A DNA stretch of 64,000 nt from Macrostomum hystrix (GCA_950097015.1 CATNEN010000034.1:7520501-7584500), one strand, 5' to 3'; shown: positions 29,331 to 40,419, counted from the first letter of the stretch. Translations and numbers: made by a program. The notes: generated by a model from the letters alone, not told the origin.

Positions 29331-31449
29331 CTTAACAGTGAGGACCGGCTTCCCGAAGGAGATCCAGAGCGACAGAGGCACTAACTTCTCCTCGGCACTG
29401 TTGCAAGCCCTGTACCGGTGCACCGGAGTGGAAGGCATCCAGTCGACACCGTACCATCCGCAAAGCCAGGCGCTGGTGGAGAGGTTCCACGGCACGCTCA
29501 AGACTATGTTGAGGCGGCTGCCAGCTCGCGAGAAAAAGAGGTGGGACCAGTACCTGCCTTATTTACTGTTTGCCATCCGAGAGGTGCCTAACGAGACAAC
29601 TGGTTTCTTCCCTTTCGAACTGTTGTATGGACGGACCGTACGAGGACCGCTAGACTTGCTGCGACAGACCTGGGACGAGCAACTCACCGAAGAGAAGAAA
29701 GACATCATCTCCTTCGTGCTGGCCCAGAGAGATCGGCTGCATGCCGGTCAGGAAGCAGCACGAAGCAACGAAGACGTAGCCCGGAAGCGCCAAAAGCTCT
29801 GGTACGACCGGAAGTCGCGGGAACGAGAGCTGAAGCCCGGGGATCAGGTGCTGCTGCTGTTGCCATCGACGGCCAAGAAGCTCCACGCTGAATGGCGCGG
29901 CCCCTATGAAGTACTGGAGAAGTGCGGCGACGTGAACTACCGGATCCGGATTGGCACGGCAACCAACACGTTCCACATCAATCTGCTCAAGAAATACAAC
30001 GAGCGAGAGTCGATTCTGATGCAGCTGTCAGCAGCAACGCCGGTTGCTCCTGCGCTCTCCGACCGTCTGAGCCCGGACGAGAGGGACCGTCTCCAGCAAC
30101 TGGTGCAGGGCTTCGCGAACGTCTTCAGTGAGATGCCGGGTAGGACCGACTTGGTGGAGCACCGAATCCGGACGACATCTGACCGTGTTGTGCGCATCCG
30201 GCCGCGACGGGAGCCGCAGGCGCATCGACAGGTGCTCCAAGAGGAGATCCAACGCATGCTGGATCTCGGAGTGATCGAACCGTCGGACAGTGACTACTGC
30301 TCCCCGGTCTGTCTAGTGGCCAAGAAGGACGGCTCGGTCCGATTCACGGTCAACTTCAAGGCGTTGAATGAGCTGGTGGCTTTCGATTCCTACCCAATGA
30401 AGAACATCGAGGATCTGCTGGAGCGAGTCGCCAAGGCCAAGTTCATATCCAAGCTAGATTGCTGCAAGGGCTACTGGCAGATTCCTCTGTCCGAGAACTC
30501 AAAGCGGCTGACGGCATTCGCGGCCGGTGGCAAGCTCTACCAATTCACCGTAATGCCCATGGGCTTAAACTGCAGCAGCGCAACGTACCAGAGGCTCATG
30601 GACAAGATGTTCCAAGGGCTGGGCAACGCAGACTCATACGTTGACGACATCGCCGTGTTCAGCGAGACCTTCGAGCAGCACGTCCACGACCTGAGGGAGG
30701 TGTTAGGACGCCTCCAGGCTGCCGGTCTGACGGTGCAGCCACGCAAATGCTACCTGGGCGGCAACTCGGCGGACTACCTCGGCTTCAAGCTCGGCGGAGG
30801 CCAGATCGGCACGAGCGAGGATCGAGTGCGGACTATCACGGCACTGGCTCGACCCCAGACCAAGGCCCAGCTGCGATCAGTGCTCGGAGTGCTCAATCAC
30901 TACCGTCGGTTCGTGCCCGGCTACTCTGACAAGGTGGCAGCCCTGACTGACCTCACGAAGAAGTCGGCGCCCGAGGACCTAAGAGCGGCCTGGGGAGAAC
31001 AACAGACTCGAGCCTTCGAGACAGTAAAGTCTCTGCTGGCGAGCGAGCCGGTACTACGCGCGCCGGATTACAGTCGGCCATTCATTCTGGAGACGGACAG
31101 CTCGGAGACCGGTATCGGTGCGGTGTTAACGCAAGAGTTCGAGGACGGCCACCATCCGGTGCTATTCGTATCGCGGCGTCTGACTTCGGCGGAGCGGAGC
31201 TATGCGACGATCGAGAAGGAGTGCCTCGCGGTGCGCTGGGCGGTCGAGAAACTGCGCCACTACCTGCTCGGCCGCCGGTTCGTTATCAAGTCGGACCACA
31301 AGCCACTGCAGTGCCTGCAGATGGGCCACACCAACCCGCGGCTCCATCGGTGGGCCTTCTATCTGTCTGGCTACGACTACGAGATCCGGTACCAGCCAGG
31401 CAGAAGCAATGCGGTGGCCGACGGTCTCAGCCGCATCTGGACTGATTGA
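29331..31449 (+). CDS. pol: integrase C-terminal half, RT and RNase H, Gmr1-like element
   Basis: The open frame starts inside the BEL LTR (29272), but homology begins at about 29331. Integrase core: SDRGTNF (D) and ALVERFHG (E), 35 residues apart, then the GPFY-like module (AEWRGPYEVLEKCGDVNYRI). RT: KLDCCKGYWQIPL, VMPMGLNCSSATYQRLM and catalytic YVDD. RNase H: ILETDSSETGIGAVL, YATIEKECLAVRWAVEKLRH and VIKSDHKPL, ending at NAVADGLSRIWTD*. All catalytic residues are present, so only the insertion and the gag-pol frame changes disable the element. Confidence 0.9.
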
Positions 31450-31698
31450 TTGACCAAATGATTTACTGACTGACTCAGGATTGAGTGACTGTCCACGTGA
31501 TTTTTTGTACCAGACGGCTCAGTAACTGATTTTGCATTGCTGCTTGTTTAATCGATTTTGCAGTGCCGTAGGATCGATGGATTTGTAGTGTCGTAGTTTA
31601 CGCGATTTTGCGTTGCCGATTTAAATTTAAGTTTTGCTGTTTCCTGCGATTCAATTCTGACCTGAAATTTGATCCGGCTTCGTTCTTGTGGTGGAGGA

Positions 31699-31854
31699 TG
31701 TGACGTTAACTTTTCTTTGTACCACCCCATGGGGTCGGTGCTATAAATAGATGTGCGTAGTGCTGAGAGGCCGTGCGTTTTTTGGACCTCCGTGGCTCAA
31801 CCTGGAGCTTGTGAATCGTGTCCCTCATTCTTACTTGATTAAAAGAATGCTACA
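31699..31854 (+). repeat. 3' LTR of Gmr1-like element
   Basis: TGTGACG...ATGCTACA, preceded by a purine-rich GTGGTGGAGGA tract. It differs from the 5' LTR at about three of 156 positions, indicating a fairly recent insertion. Confidence 0.85.
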
Positions 31855-32097
31855 AAATATTTTTGTATCTGATAGCGGTTTCAAATTTTAGTTGAAAATA
31901 TGTATCCAACTTGAAGCAAAGGCATATGCACAGAGATACTCCTGAGGAGTGAACCAGATTAAAATTTTCCTTATTGATTGCAACGCAACCACAACGTCAT
32001 CTGCATTCCTGAAGTTAAAAATGAAGTTCCTAGGAAAGAAACAGTTTTCTCTGCTCGTCTGCGCTTAACGTTAAAAATTCCAATCAAACAAAAGCTC

Positions 32098-32104
32098 TAT
32101 ATAA
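32098..32104 (+). promoter_or_regulatory. TATA box of secreted-protein copy 4
   Basis: TATATAA, 78 bp before the ATG at 32176. The Gmr1-like 3' LTR ends only about 245 bp upstream, so its own promoter could read into this gene. Confidence 0.75.
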
Positions 32105-32175
32105 GCTTCTGAGAAATTCGAATCAAACTCCAATTTCTCGGTTCGTTTATTGAAACTGCCAGAAATTGAATTGGA

Positions 32176-32742
32176 ATGCCCAATCAAAGCAGTTCTGTCA
32201 TCCTACTGACGCTGGTCCTGCTGGCACTCTGCCTAGCACTGCCTCTTGCAGCTTCGAAACGCGCAGCCATCAGCCAAAGCTCGCTGGTTACGCTGATCAA
32301 TGTGCGAACAGGGAACCGCATGGAAGTTCGTCAAGACAATGGTTGGTTATTTTTGGTCGCAACCGGTAATGTCGCAACCGGTAAGCCAACCTCATTCCGA
32401 TTCGAAGACGCCTGGCATGGCTCTAAGAAGATCCTCCTCGACAATCCTGGTTATATTAAAGATACGAGATACGAGCTAAAGAAACGAGCTCGTATCTATG
32501 CACAATGCGGCAACGGCTATGCAATCTACCTTCAAAAAGGAACCGCTGATATTGGTCAGATGTGGTTCATTGTGAATCAGAACAACTCTATGAACATCAA
32601 AGATGGCGACATTGTGACCATCAGGAATATGTACTGGAGTCACGCCTACCTTGTTGACACATCAACGAAACGATCATCTCTTGGCAGTATTGCCTGCCAG
32701 AATTATATTAAAGATAAGTGGAAGGTCACTGTGATCAATTAG
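32176..32742 (+). CDS. small secreted protein, family copy 4 (with hairpin insertion)
   Basis: 188 codons, the longest member. Signal peptide, RQDNGWLFLVATGNVATGK loop, conserved cysteine pair, QMWFIV and GDIVTIRN are all present. Between YIKD and IYAQC there is an in-frame insertion TRYELKKRAR, encoded by an inverted repeat (arms AGATACGAGCT / AGCTCGTATCT). GTADIGQMW replaces the usual GAADRGQMW. The insertion adds a strongly basic loop just before the first conserved cysteine; the effect is unknown. Confidence 0.85.
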   Translation: MPNQSSSVILLTLVLLALCLALPLAASKRAAISQSSLVTLINVRTGNRMEVRQDNGWLFLVATGNVATGKPTSFRFEDAWHGSKKILLDNPGYIKDTRYELKKRARIYAQCGNGYAIYLQKGTADIGQMWFIVNQNNSMNIKDGDIVTIRNMYWSHAYLVDTSTKRSSLGSIACQNYIKDKWKVTVIN

Positions 32743-33356
32743 TGACACCCAGAACTCTTACAAATATACTGCTCTCGTCAGTTGTTCGAATCGTGGTACA
32801 AAATATTTTTCTTTTAGCTTTTTATTCTATTTTCTTCGCACGACTAAAATTTATAAAAGGCAAGAATCAATTATTAACTGCGAAAAACGAAGTAAAATTG
32901 CAACAATGATATCGGAATCAAAATCAGATTCGAAAATGAAGTGCGCACAATCGATACTACTACTCAATGTGAGTTGTTGGTGGTGTAGAAATTATGCGAT
33001 GGGAAGTTCACGATTACAATCTTATTGAAATTGCAAAAATCAATTTTAAACACACATTGACATTTTTTACATGTGTCCTTGGAATTTCTTCCGTCTCTCT
33101 TTGTACATTCACTGAATGTGTCCTTGGACATCCCCTCAGTGTGCTTTTGGATGTTTCCCCAGTGTCATACCACATGGACTTAGCATAGGACGAGATCCAT
33201 TTCGATTTCAATACAAATCTGTTCGAACTACTCGTGAGTTTAACATTTGTGCAAAGTTGAGCCAATAAACAAATGAATTCTAACTTTCAGTCAACCAAGG
33301 ACTGTAGTTATGAAAGTTCATTGTGAAGGCATGCCGTTTTTTAAGCCAGGAAAGTT
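32743..33356. other. conserved 3' module flank of copy 4
   Basis: Same segment as 13091-13707, with one TTGGACAT motif shortened (CCTTGGAATTTC). No gene. Confidence 0.7.
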
Positions 33357-33887
33357 ACAAAGCTGAGAGGATTGAATCCCAAACTGGGAGGTTGAATCCC
33401 AAACTGGGAGGATTGAATCCCAAACTGGGAGGATTGAATCCCAAACTGGGAGGATTGGATTCCAAGCTGAGAGAAATAAATCCCAAACTGGGATTGGATT
33501 CCAAGCAGGGAGGATCGGATTCGAAACTGGGAGGGTTGAATTCCAAACTAGGAGGATTGGATTCCAAGCTGGGAGGATTGGATTCCAAGCTGGGAGGATT
33601 GGATTCCAAGCTAGGAGGATTGAATCCCAAACTGGGAGGATTGAATCCCAAACTGGGAGGATTGAATCCCAAACTGGGAGGATTGAATTCCAAACTGGAA
33701 GGATTAAATCCCAAACTGGGAGGATTGAATTCCAAACTGGAAGGATTAAATCCCAAACTGGGAGGATTGAATTCCAAACCGTGAGGTTGAACCCCAAAAT
33801 TGGAGGATTGAATCCCAAACTAGAAGGATTTGAATTTCAGACAAGGAGGATTGGATTCCAAGCTGGGAGGATTGAAATATTTGAAGT
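33357..33887. repeat. 21-bp minisatellite, block 7
   Basis: About 25 units, ending in ATTGAAATATTTGAAGT at the CsRn1-like LTR. The original array continues at 38563 on the other side of that insertion. Confidence 0.9.
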
Positions 33888-34126
33888 TGTGGCGGCCGCT
33901 CTCTCCAGCGCCCTGCGTGGTGCTAGGGCGGCCACCCCAACTTTGACTAGCACTTGCGCTGAGCCGGGCCAGTGTGCATAGGGCTTAAGCTCATGTACGC
34001 GCGGGCCTATAAATCACTAACTTTTGGAGCGCGCTGCGCTTAACCTGTTTCTCCGCCAAAAAAATAAACATTACGTGGCTGCAATCGCCACATTGGTGAG
34101 CCCGACTCTCAAACCGATAGTTTGAG

Positions 34127-34831
34127 ATGACTGAGTCTGCAGTAGCACTCAAGCTGCCCACGTTTTGGGTCAGCCAGCCCCGCACCTGGTTTATCCAGGC
34201 GGAGGCACAATTCACTCTCCGAGGCATTTCGCAGGACGACACCAAGTACTGTCACCTCGTAGCAGCGCTCGACCAGCAGTCGGCCGAGCGTCTGCTGGAT
34301 GTGCTGGAGAATCCGCCAACGGAAAACAAGTACGGCGTGCTCAAGGACCGGCTTCTTGGCACTTTCGGCCTGACACAGCAGCAGCGGGCCAGCCGGCTGC
34401 TCAACCTGGCCGGCCTGGGTGACCGCCGCCCGTCCGAACTCATGGACGAGATGCTGGCACTGCTAGGCGACCATCGGCCATGCATGCTCTTCGAGGAGCT
34501 GTTCCGCCAGCAACTGCCAGCCGACATCCGTATGGCGCTGGTCTCCGCCGATTTTAGAGACCCGCGGGTGGTCGCGCAGCTCGCGGACCGGCTCTGGGCA
34601 AGCCGCGCCCAGCCCTTGGCAGCCGCCTCGCTGGCGCACGACCAGCCAGTAGTTGCCGCCGCAGCTCGGCAGGCCACGGACGCCGGTCCAGTCCGGGCCC
34701 AGCCACAGCAGCACCAGCCCAGAGAGGTAGGCGGTCCGGTCTCTTTTTTCCACCGGAAGTTCGGCTCCAAGTCCCGGCGTTGTGAACAGCCCTGCCGGTA
34801 CTCGGGAAATGGACCGGCCGGCCGTCAGTGA
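34127..34831 (+). CDS. gag: Gag of CsRn1-like element, unit 2
   Basis: 234 codons, differing from the unit 1 Gag at only a few residues (VSQPRTWF versus VIQPRAWF). Same core motifs, same zinc-knuckle substitution at SFFHRKFG and same TGA end. The near identity shows that the two units separated recently. Confidence 0.85.
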   Translation: MTESAVALKLPTFWVSQPRTWFIQAEAQFTLRGISQDDTKYCHLVAALDQQSAERLLDVLENPPTENKYGVLKDRLLGTFGLTQQQRASRLLNLAGLGDRRPSELMDEMLALLGDHRPCMLFEELFRQQLPADIRMALVSADFRDPRVVAQLADRLWASRAQPLAAASLAHDQPVVAAAARQATDAGPVRAQPQQHQPREVGGPVSFFHRKFGSKSRRCEQPCRYSGNGPAGRQ

Positions 34832-36016
34832 ATGCCTCGACGGCCGGCAGCAACAGTCTCCTGCTCATCCCCGACGTGGCCACCGGTCAGCATTTTTCCG
34901 GTCTCAGGGGCCGACGCCCGCACGCACCCACCCAGCCCGCCACTTTTCGCGGCCAACGGCAGCCTGATACGTACCTTCGGTAGCCAGACGCTCACAATTG
35001 ACCTCGGCGTCAAGACCTGCACCTGGCCGTTCATCCTTGCCGAAGTGTCCCGACCGTTGATCGGCGCCGATTTTCTGCGGCATCATGGCCTCTTGGTGGA
35101 CCTGCCGAACCGTCGCTTGCTGGACGCTAGCTCGTTGTCCAGTGTTCACCTGGTGCTCGGCTCTGGCACGGCCCCGCAGTTGGCCGCCGCGGTTGCCGGA
35201 GACCCGTATATATTGTGCCCAAATCCTCAGGCGGTTGGCGGCCCTGTGGGGATTTTCGGCGGCTCAATGATGCCACGGTACCTGACCGTTACCCGGTGCC
35301 ACACATCCAGGAATTCTCAGCGCGGCTGTCCGGATGCAAAATATTTTCAAAAATCGACCTAGTTCGCGGCTATCATCAAATCCCGGTCGCGGAGGCCGAC
35401 ATCGCTAAGACGCCTGTCATCACCCCTTTTGGCCTGTTTGAGTTTCTTCGCATGCCTTTCGGTCTTAAAAATGCCGCCCAGGCCTTCCAGAGGTTGATCG
35501 ACACAGTCTGCCAGGACCTGGACTTCGTGTTCGCCTACATTGACGACTTCCTGGTGGCGAGCAGCGATCCTCAACAGCACCTGAAGCACCTGCGTGTGCT
35601 GTTCCAGCGCCTGGCCGACAACGGCCTCCTAACCAACCCGGCTAAATGCCAGTTTGGCCGCAGTGAAATTGACTTCCTGTGTCACCGCATTGACAGCCGT
35701 GGGGCCGTGCCGCTGCCCGACAAGGTCGACGCCATCACTCGGTTCGCGCCGCCTGCGACCGTCAAGGGCCTACAGGAGTTTGCCGGTATGGTGAACTTCT
35801 ATCACCGGTTCGTGCCGCGTGCCGCTCAACTGCTGCGCCCTATCTACGGTGCCCTGGCCAGCAAGGAAAAGTTTGTTCAGTGGACGCCGGAGCTGACGGA
35901 TGCTTTCAACAGTACGAAGCGCGCTCTGGCAGAAGCCGCCATTCTCGCCCATCCACAGCTCGGCGCTCCAACGGCGCTGACGGTCGACGCCTCGGACACC
36001 GCCATAGGGGCGGTCC
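34832..36016 (+). pseudogene. protease and truncated RT, CsRn1-like unit 2
   Basis: The protease shares the SGA active-site defect with unit 1. RT runs from PKSSGGWRP (35215) through [14 protein letters not shown] and YIDD to [10 protein letters not shown], where at 36016 it is fused to antisense LINE sequence (CNSVTMDCR...), giving a chimeric 299-codon frame. RNase H and integrase are absent. Confidence 0.85.
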
Positions 36017-38338
36017 TATGTAACAGTGTAACAATGGACTGCCGGGTCATCCCAGCAGTCCTTTACCTCATTACGAGGGGAGATGCTGACTTTGTACCTG
36101 TGGCTCCGGAGTAAAGTGGCCGGGGCCCCGTCCGAAAGGATGGTGAGCCCTCCGCACTCGCCCAGAGTTTTCAGGTAGAGGTCAGAGTGAGGCAGAAGGG
36201 AGCGCTTCGAGAAGGCTCGCGAATTCTGGAAGGAGACACCCGCATCAAGAAGACGACGGGTGGACTTTGCTGCTTCCCCCTTGACGAAAATGTCAATGGG
36301 TGTAGCGTTGAGGAAAGCATTCATGCCTTCGAAGGGAGTGGAGGGTGGGGCGCCCAGCGTCATACGACAGGCTCTGCCCTGCACCCTATAGAGGTGGACA
36401 GTCTTGGACTCAGAGAGTCGGAGCCCGCATTGGTCCGCCCAGCGCACCGCCCTGTTGATAAAGCCCTGGATGAGGTCCCTGGTGGTTTCCGCCGAGGGGC
36501 CCCGCAGATGGCGGTCACATCGTCGGCTTATCCCACCTTCAGGACTGGGTCAGGACGAGTGCTTTTCAGCAGCTCATCCATGACGAGATTCCACAGCAGT
36601 GGGGTGAGGACGCCGCCTTGGGGCCCTCCTTTTAGGACCGGTGCCGAGAGCAGCCTTCCTTCGAGGTGGGCCACCACGTGGCGATGCCGGATCATGTACA
36701 TGACCCAGCGAACGAGGTGGGGGTGAGTGGCCCTGGAAACCAGGGCCTCCTCAAAAGCTTCGAAAACAACGTTATCGAAGGCCCCCTCAATGTCTAGGAA
36801 GACAGCCAGGGCAAAACCGCTGCCCAGCACTGCCTTCTCGAGAGTCTCCACGATGCAGTGGAGGGCGCTTTCCGTGGACCGGCCCGCCCGAAAGGCGTGC
36901 TGGTTTGGGGAGAGCGGGGCCCGCCCTAGCTCTACAGTAAGAAGGCGCCAGAGCACCAGTCTTTCCATGAGCTTGAGGCAGGTGGAAGTCAAGCTTATCG
37001 GGCGATAGGACTTGACCGAGCGATAGTCGCCTTTGGCGGGCTTCGGGATGAAGACGACCCGGGCTTCGTGCCACAGCGCTGGTACATAGTCCAGCACGAT
37101 GCAGGCCCGTAGAAGTCTGCAGAGGAGATGGAGAAAGCGGCCATTTTTGACCGCTTCATGCAAAAAGGCCGGATAAATACCATCTGGCCCAGGTGCTTTG
37201 AAAGGGTTGAATGACTTTGCCGCGCGAACGATGCGGTCATTCGTGACGAGTGACTGAGCCAGGCCTCCTCCACGTGAGTGGTCGTCTGGGCCAAAGTGCG
37301 CCGGTACACTCGGGAAGAAATGCCCTAGCATAAGCTCGAGCGTTTCCTCCGGGCGCTCCGTGATCGAGCCGTCTGGCTTTTTGATCGATGAGAGCTTGGA
37401 GAAGCGGTCGTTGGTGAGCGCCTTTACCACGCGGGCCGTGGGCCGCGAGCCCTCAAGCCCTTCGCAGTATTGTCGCCACTTGTCCGCTTTTGCCCTTCTG
37501 ACCCGGCCCTTAAACTCATGGATGGCGCGAGTATAGGCCTCTTTGTCATCAGGGTCGTGCGAGATTTTCAGCCTCCTCTGGAGAGCCTTTGCTCGGCGTC
37601 TCAGGACTCCGAGCTCGGGGTTCCACCAGGGGGCCGATTTTTTGCCTTTGTAGGCTTTGAGCGGGCAAGCCATTTCGTAGGCCCCTGTGATGGCGCCGCC
37701 CAGCAGGGCAGCCACTCCATCTAGGTCCTGCGTGGTTGCCATGGCCATGGAGGGGTCGGAATCCCGAAGGCCCTCATGCAGCTTTTGGCTGAACACGGGC
37801 CAGTCGGTATTTCTGACATTACGCCTCCAAATAGGCTTTTGCTTCTTATCGGGGGTACCGATGTTGAAGCGAATGAAGCGGTGGTCCGAGAGCGAGCTTT
37901 CGGTCTCCCACACCTCCCACCCCAGCACCCTTGGGAGGATGCCGGGTGAGGCCAGAGTGACGTCAAGCACCTCAGCCCACCGCCCATTGTCGAACGTGGG
38001 CGTGTTGCCCACATTGCAGAAGTTAAGAGGCATGCCGCTAACGAAGGCCAGGAGCTCTTCGCCGCGGTCATTGATTTTTGAGCTACCCCAGATGGGTCAT
38101 CCAGCGCTGTTGCCCATTCTGTCCGGCTGCCCTAGGGTCAGCCTTGAACACTCGCGGGACGTGTACCCATGGGTCAGCTGACGGGACAGCGCGGAGGGAT
38201 TCCTGTACCCGAAGGCACAGGTCTCCTTCCTGCCCGGCCTGCTCAAGAAACGACTGCAGGTGTGAGGCATCGCAGGCCATAGCCCGTGGGCCTGGACTGA
38301 CTCATACCTCACAGGCACTGTGTCCCGCCGGTGCGAGC
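36017..38338 (-). pseudogene. LINE endonuclease end and RT, unit 2
   Basis: The 38033-36528 frame is one uninterrupted 501-codon stretch: endonuclease C-terminus (GRWAEVLDVTLASPG, SLSDHRFIRFNIG), linker, KAPGPDG motif intact (FNPFKAPGPDGIYPAF), RPISLTSTCLKLMERL, VFLDIEGAFDNV and GGPQGGVLTPLLWNLVMDEL. It stops just before YADD through a small change (VG*; TTAT replaces the ATAT seen at unit 1). About 320 bp are deleted at 36395 and the RNase H half is absent. The 38080-38338 part is LINE 5' sequence of unclear coding value. Confidence 0.8.
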
Positions 38339-38562
38339 AGGGGGGAGCCATTTGGCGGCCGCTCTCTCCAGCGCCCTGCGTGGTGCTAGGGCGGCCACCT
38401 CAACTTTGACTAGCACTTGCGCTGAGCCGGGCCAGTGTGCATAGGGCTTAAGCTCATGTACACGCGCCGGCCTATAAATCACTAACTTTTGGAGCGCGCT
38501 GCGCTTAACCTGTTTCTCCGCCAAATAAAATAAACATTACGTGGCTGCAATCGCCACAAAGT

Positions 38563-40020
38563 ACTATTTGGGAGTATTTGAATTCGAAACTGGGAGTATT
38601 TGAATCCCAATCTGGTAGAATGGAATCCCAAACTGCAAGTATTTTAATCCCAAAATGGGAGAATTTGAGTCCCGAACTGGGAGTATTCAAATATCCAAAC
38701 TGGGAGAATTCAAATCCCGAACTGGGAGTATTCAAATCCCAAACTGGTAGGTTTGAATCCCTAACTAGGAGTATTTGAATCCCAAACTGGGAGTATTTGA
38801 ATACCAAACTGGGAGGATTGAATCCGAAACTGGAGTATTTGAATCAGAAACTGGGAGGATTTAATCCCAAACTGGGAGTATTTGAATCCCAACTTGGAAG
38901 GATCAAATCCCAAATTGGGAGGATTGAATCCCAAATTGGTAGGATTGAATCACGAATTATAGAGAAATAAATTCCAAACTGGGAGGATTGAATTCCAAAC
39001 TGGGAGGATTGAATCACGAATTATAGAGAAATAAATTCCAAACTGGGAGGATTGAATTCCAAACTGGGAGGATTGAATTCCAAACTGGGAGGATTGAATT
39101 CCAAACTGGGAGGATTGAATTCCAAACTGGGAGGATTGAATTCCAAACTGGGAGGATTGAATTCCAAACTGGGAGGATTGAATCCCAAACTGGTAGGTTT
39201 GAATCCCTAACTAGGAGTATTTGAATCCCAAACTGGGAGTATTTGAATACCAAACTGGGAGGATTGAATCCGAAACTGGAGTATTTGAATCAGAAACTGG
39301 GAGGATTTAATCCCAAACTGGGAGTATTTGAATCCCAAATTGGAAGGATCAAATCCCAAATTGGGAGGATTGAATCCCAAATTGGTAGGATTGAATCACG
39401 AATTATAGAGAAATAAATTCCAAACTGGGAGGATTGAATTCCAAACTGGGAGGATTGAATCACGAATTATAGAGAAATAAATTCCAAACTGGGAGGATTG
39501 AATTCCAAACTGGGAGGATTGAATTCCAAACTGGGAGGATTGAATTCCAAACTGGGAGGATTGAATTCCAAACTGGGAGGATTGAATTCCAAACTGGGAG
39601 GATTGAATTCCAAACTGGGAGGATTGAATTCCAAACTGGGAGGATTGAATCACGAATTATAGAGAAATAAATTCCAAACTGGGAGGATTGAATTCCAAAC
39701 TGGGAGGATTGAATTCCAAACTGGGAGGATTGAATTCCAAACTGGGAGGATTGAATTCCAAACTGGGAGGATTGGATTCCAAACTGGAAGGATCGAATCC
39801 CAAATTGGGAGGATTCAATCCCAAATCGTGAGGATTGAATCCCAAACTGGGAGTATTCAAATCCCAAACTGGGAGTATTCAAATCCCAAACTGGGAGTAT
39901 TCAAATCCCAAACTGGGAGTATTCAAATCCCAAACTGGGAGTATTCAAATCCCAAACTGGGAGTATTCAAATCCCAAACTGGGAGTATTCAAATCCCAAA
40001 CTGGGAGTATTCAATTCCTA
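38563..40020. repeat. 21/22-bp minisatellite, block 8
   Basis: Two higher-order duplications are visible: a segment with the interrupter ATCACGAATTATAGAGAAATAA recurs at about 38950, 39012, 39397, 39459 and 39651, separated by runs of AATTCCAAACTGGGAGGATTG. The right end is eight 22-bp ATTCAAATCCC units. It is the largest continuous array apart from block 11. Confidence 0.95.
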
Positions 40021-40027
40021 AACTGGT

Positions 40028-40215
40028 AGTATTGAATCTGATGTTTGAAGCTGATTAATAATATCTTGCTATATTAATAATATAATAGCCCCCGAGGTAG
40101 CCTGTGTGGGACGTGACTCTGCTTGCGACTGGCTAAGGCAGGTGTGTAGTGCACCTGCGCGGAACGTTGTTTAATTATTTTGAATGTACTGTGTATGTAC
40201 GTGCTTTAAGTACGT
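40028..40215 (+). mobile_element. truncated LTR flank, copy C
   Basis: Shares CTGATGTTTGAAGCTGATTA through TAATTATTTTGAATGTACTG with the left flank and LTR start at 98, 6664 and 46989, then diverges after GTGCTTTAA. It has an AATAATAT insertion. Confidence 0.6.
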
Positions 40216-40231
40216 GCTTCGGTCTTACAGT

Positions 40232-40419
40232 GCGCAATGTCTCACAGGCCAGCTTGTGGTTTCCGGGACATTGTGCGCCTTTGTTAATGTAGATTCTCAT
40301 CTGAGCTAATGTAGATTCTCATGAGATTGTCACAGGGAGCTAGTACAGATTCTCATGAGATTCTCACAGAGAGCTAATGTAGATTCTCATGAGATTGTCA
40401 CAGGGAGCTAGTGCAGATC
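40232..40419. repeat. inverted repeat and 34-bp tandem repeat
   Basis: 40232-40278 can fold (GCGCAATGTC against GACATTGTGCGC, about 25-nt loop). It is followed at 40285-40419 by about 3.5 copies of a 34-bp unit (AGCTAATGTAGATTCTCATG... and CACAGGG). It lies at the breakpoint of the truncated LTR. Confidence 0.75.

Larger units (their letters stand above)
25471..31854 (+). mobile_element. Gmr1-like Ty3/gypsy retrotransposon (integrase before RT)
   Basis: Bounded by 156-bp LTRs (25471-25626 and 31699-31854) that differ at only about three positions. Internal order is Gag, protease, integrase, reverse transcriptase, RNase H. Integrase upstream of RT is the Ty1/copia order, but the RT and integrase sequences are Ty3/gypsy-like; this combination defines the Gmr1 group described from deuterostomes. 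Flanking bases AAAT(T)/AAAT suggest a 4-bp target duplication within the gene-copy-4 flank. A BEL/Pao remnant (27758-29326) splits the integrase. Confidence 0.85.
33888..38558 (+). mobile_element. CsRn1-like gypsy + antisense LINE composite, unit 2
   Basis: LTR-to-LTR unit: 5' LTR 33888-34092, gag, protease, truncated RT to 36016, antisense LINE 36017-38338, polypurine tract/target duplication 38339-38350 and 3' LTR 38351-38558. Bases AAGT flank both ends (33884-33887 and 38559-38562), the expected 4-bp target duplication. A deletion removed the RT end, RNase H, integrase and the LINE RNase H region. It is a segmental duplicate of unit 1. Confidence 0.85.
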
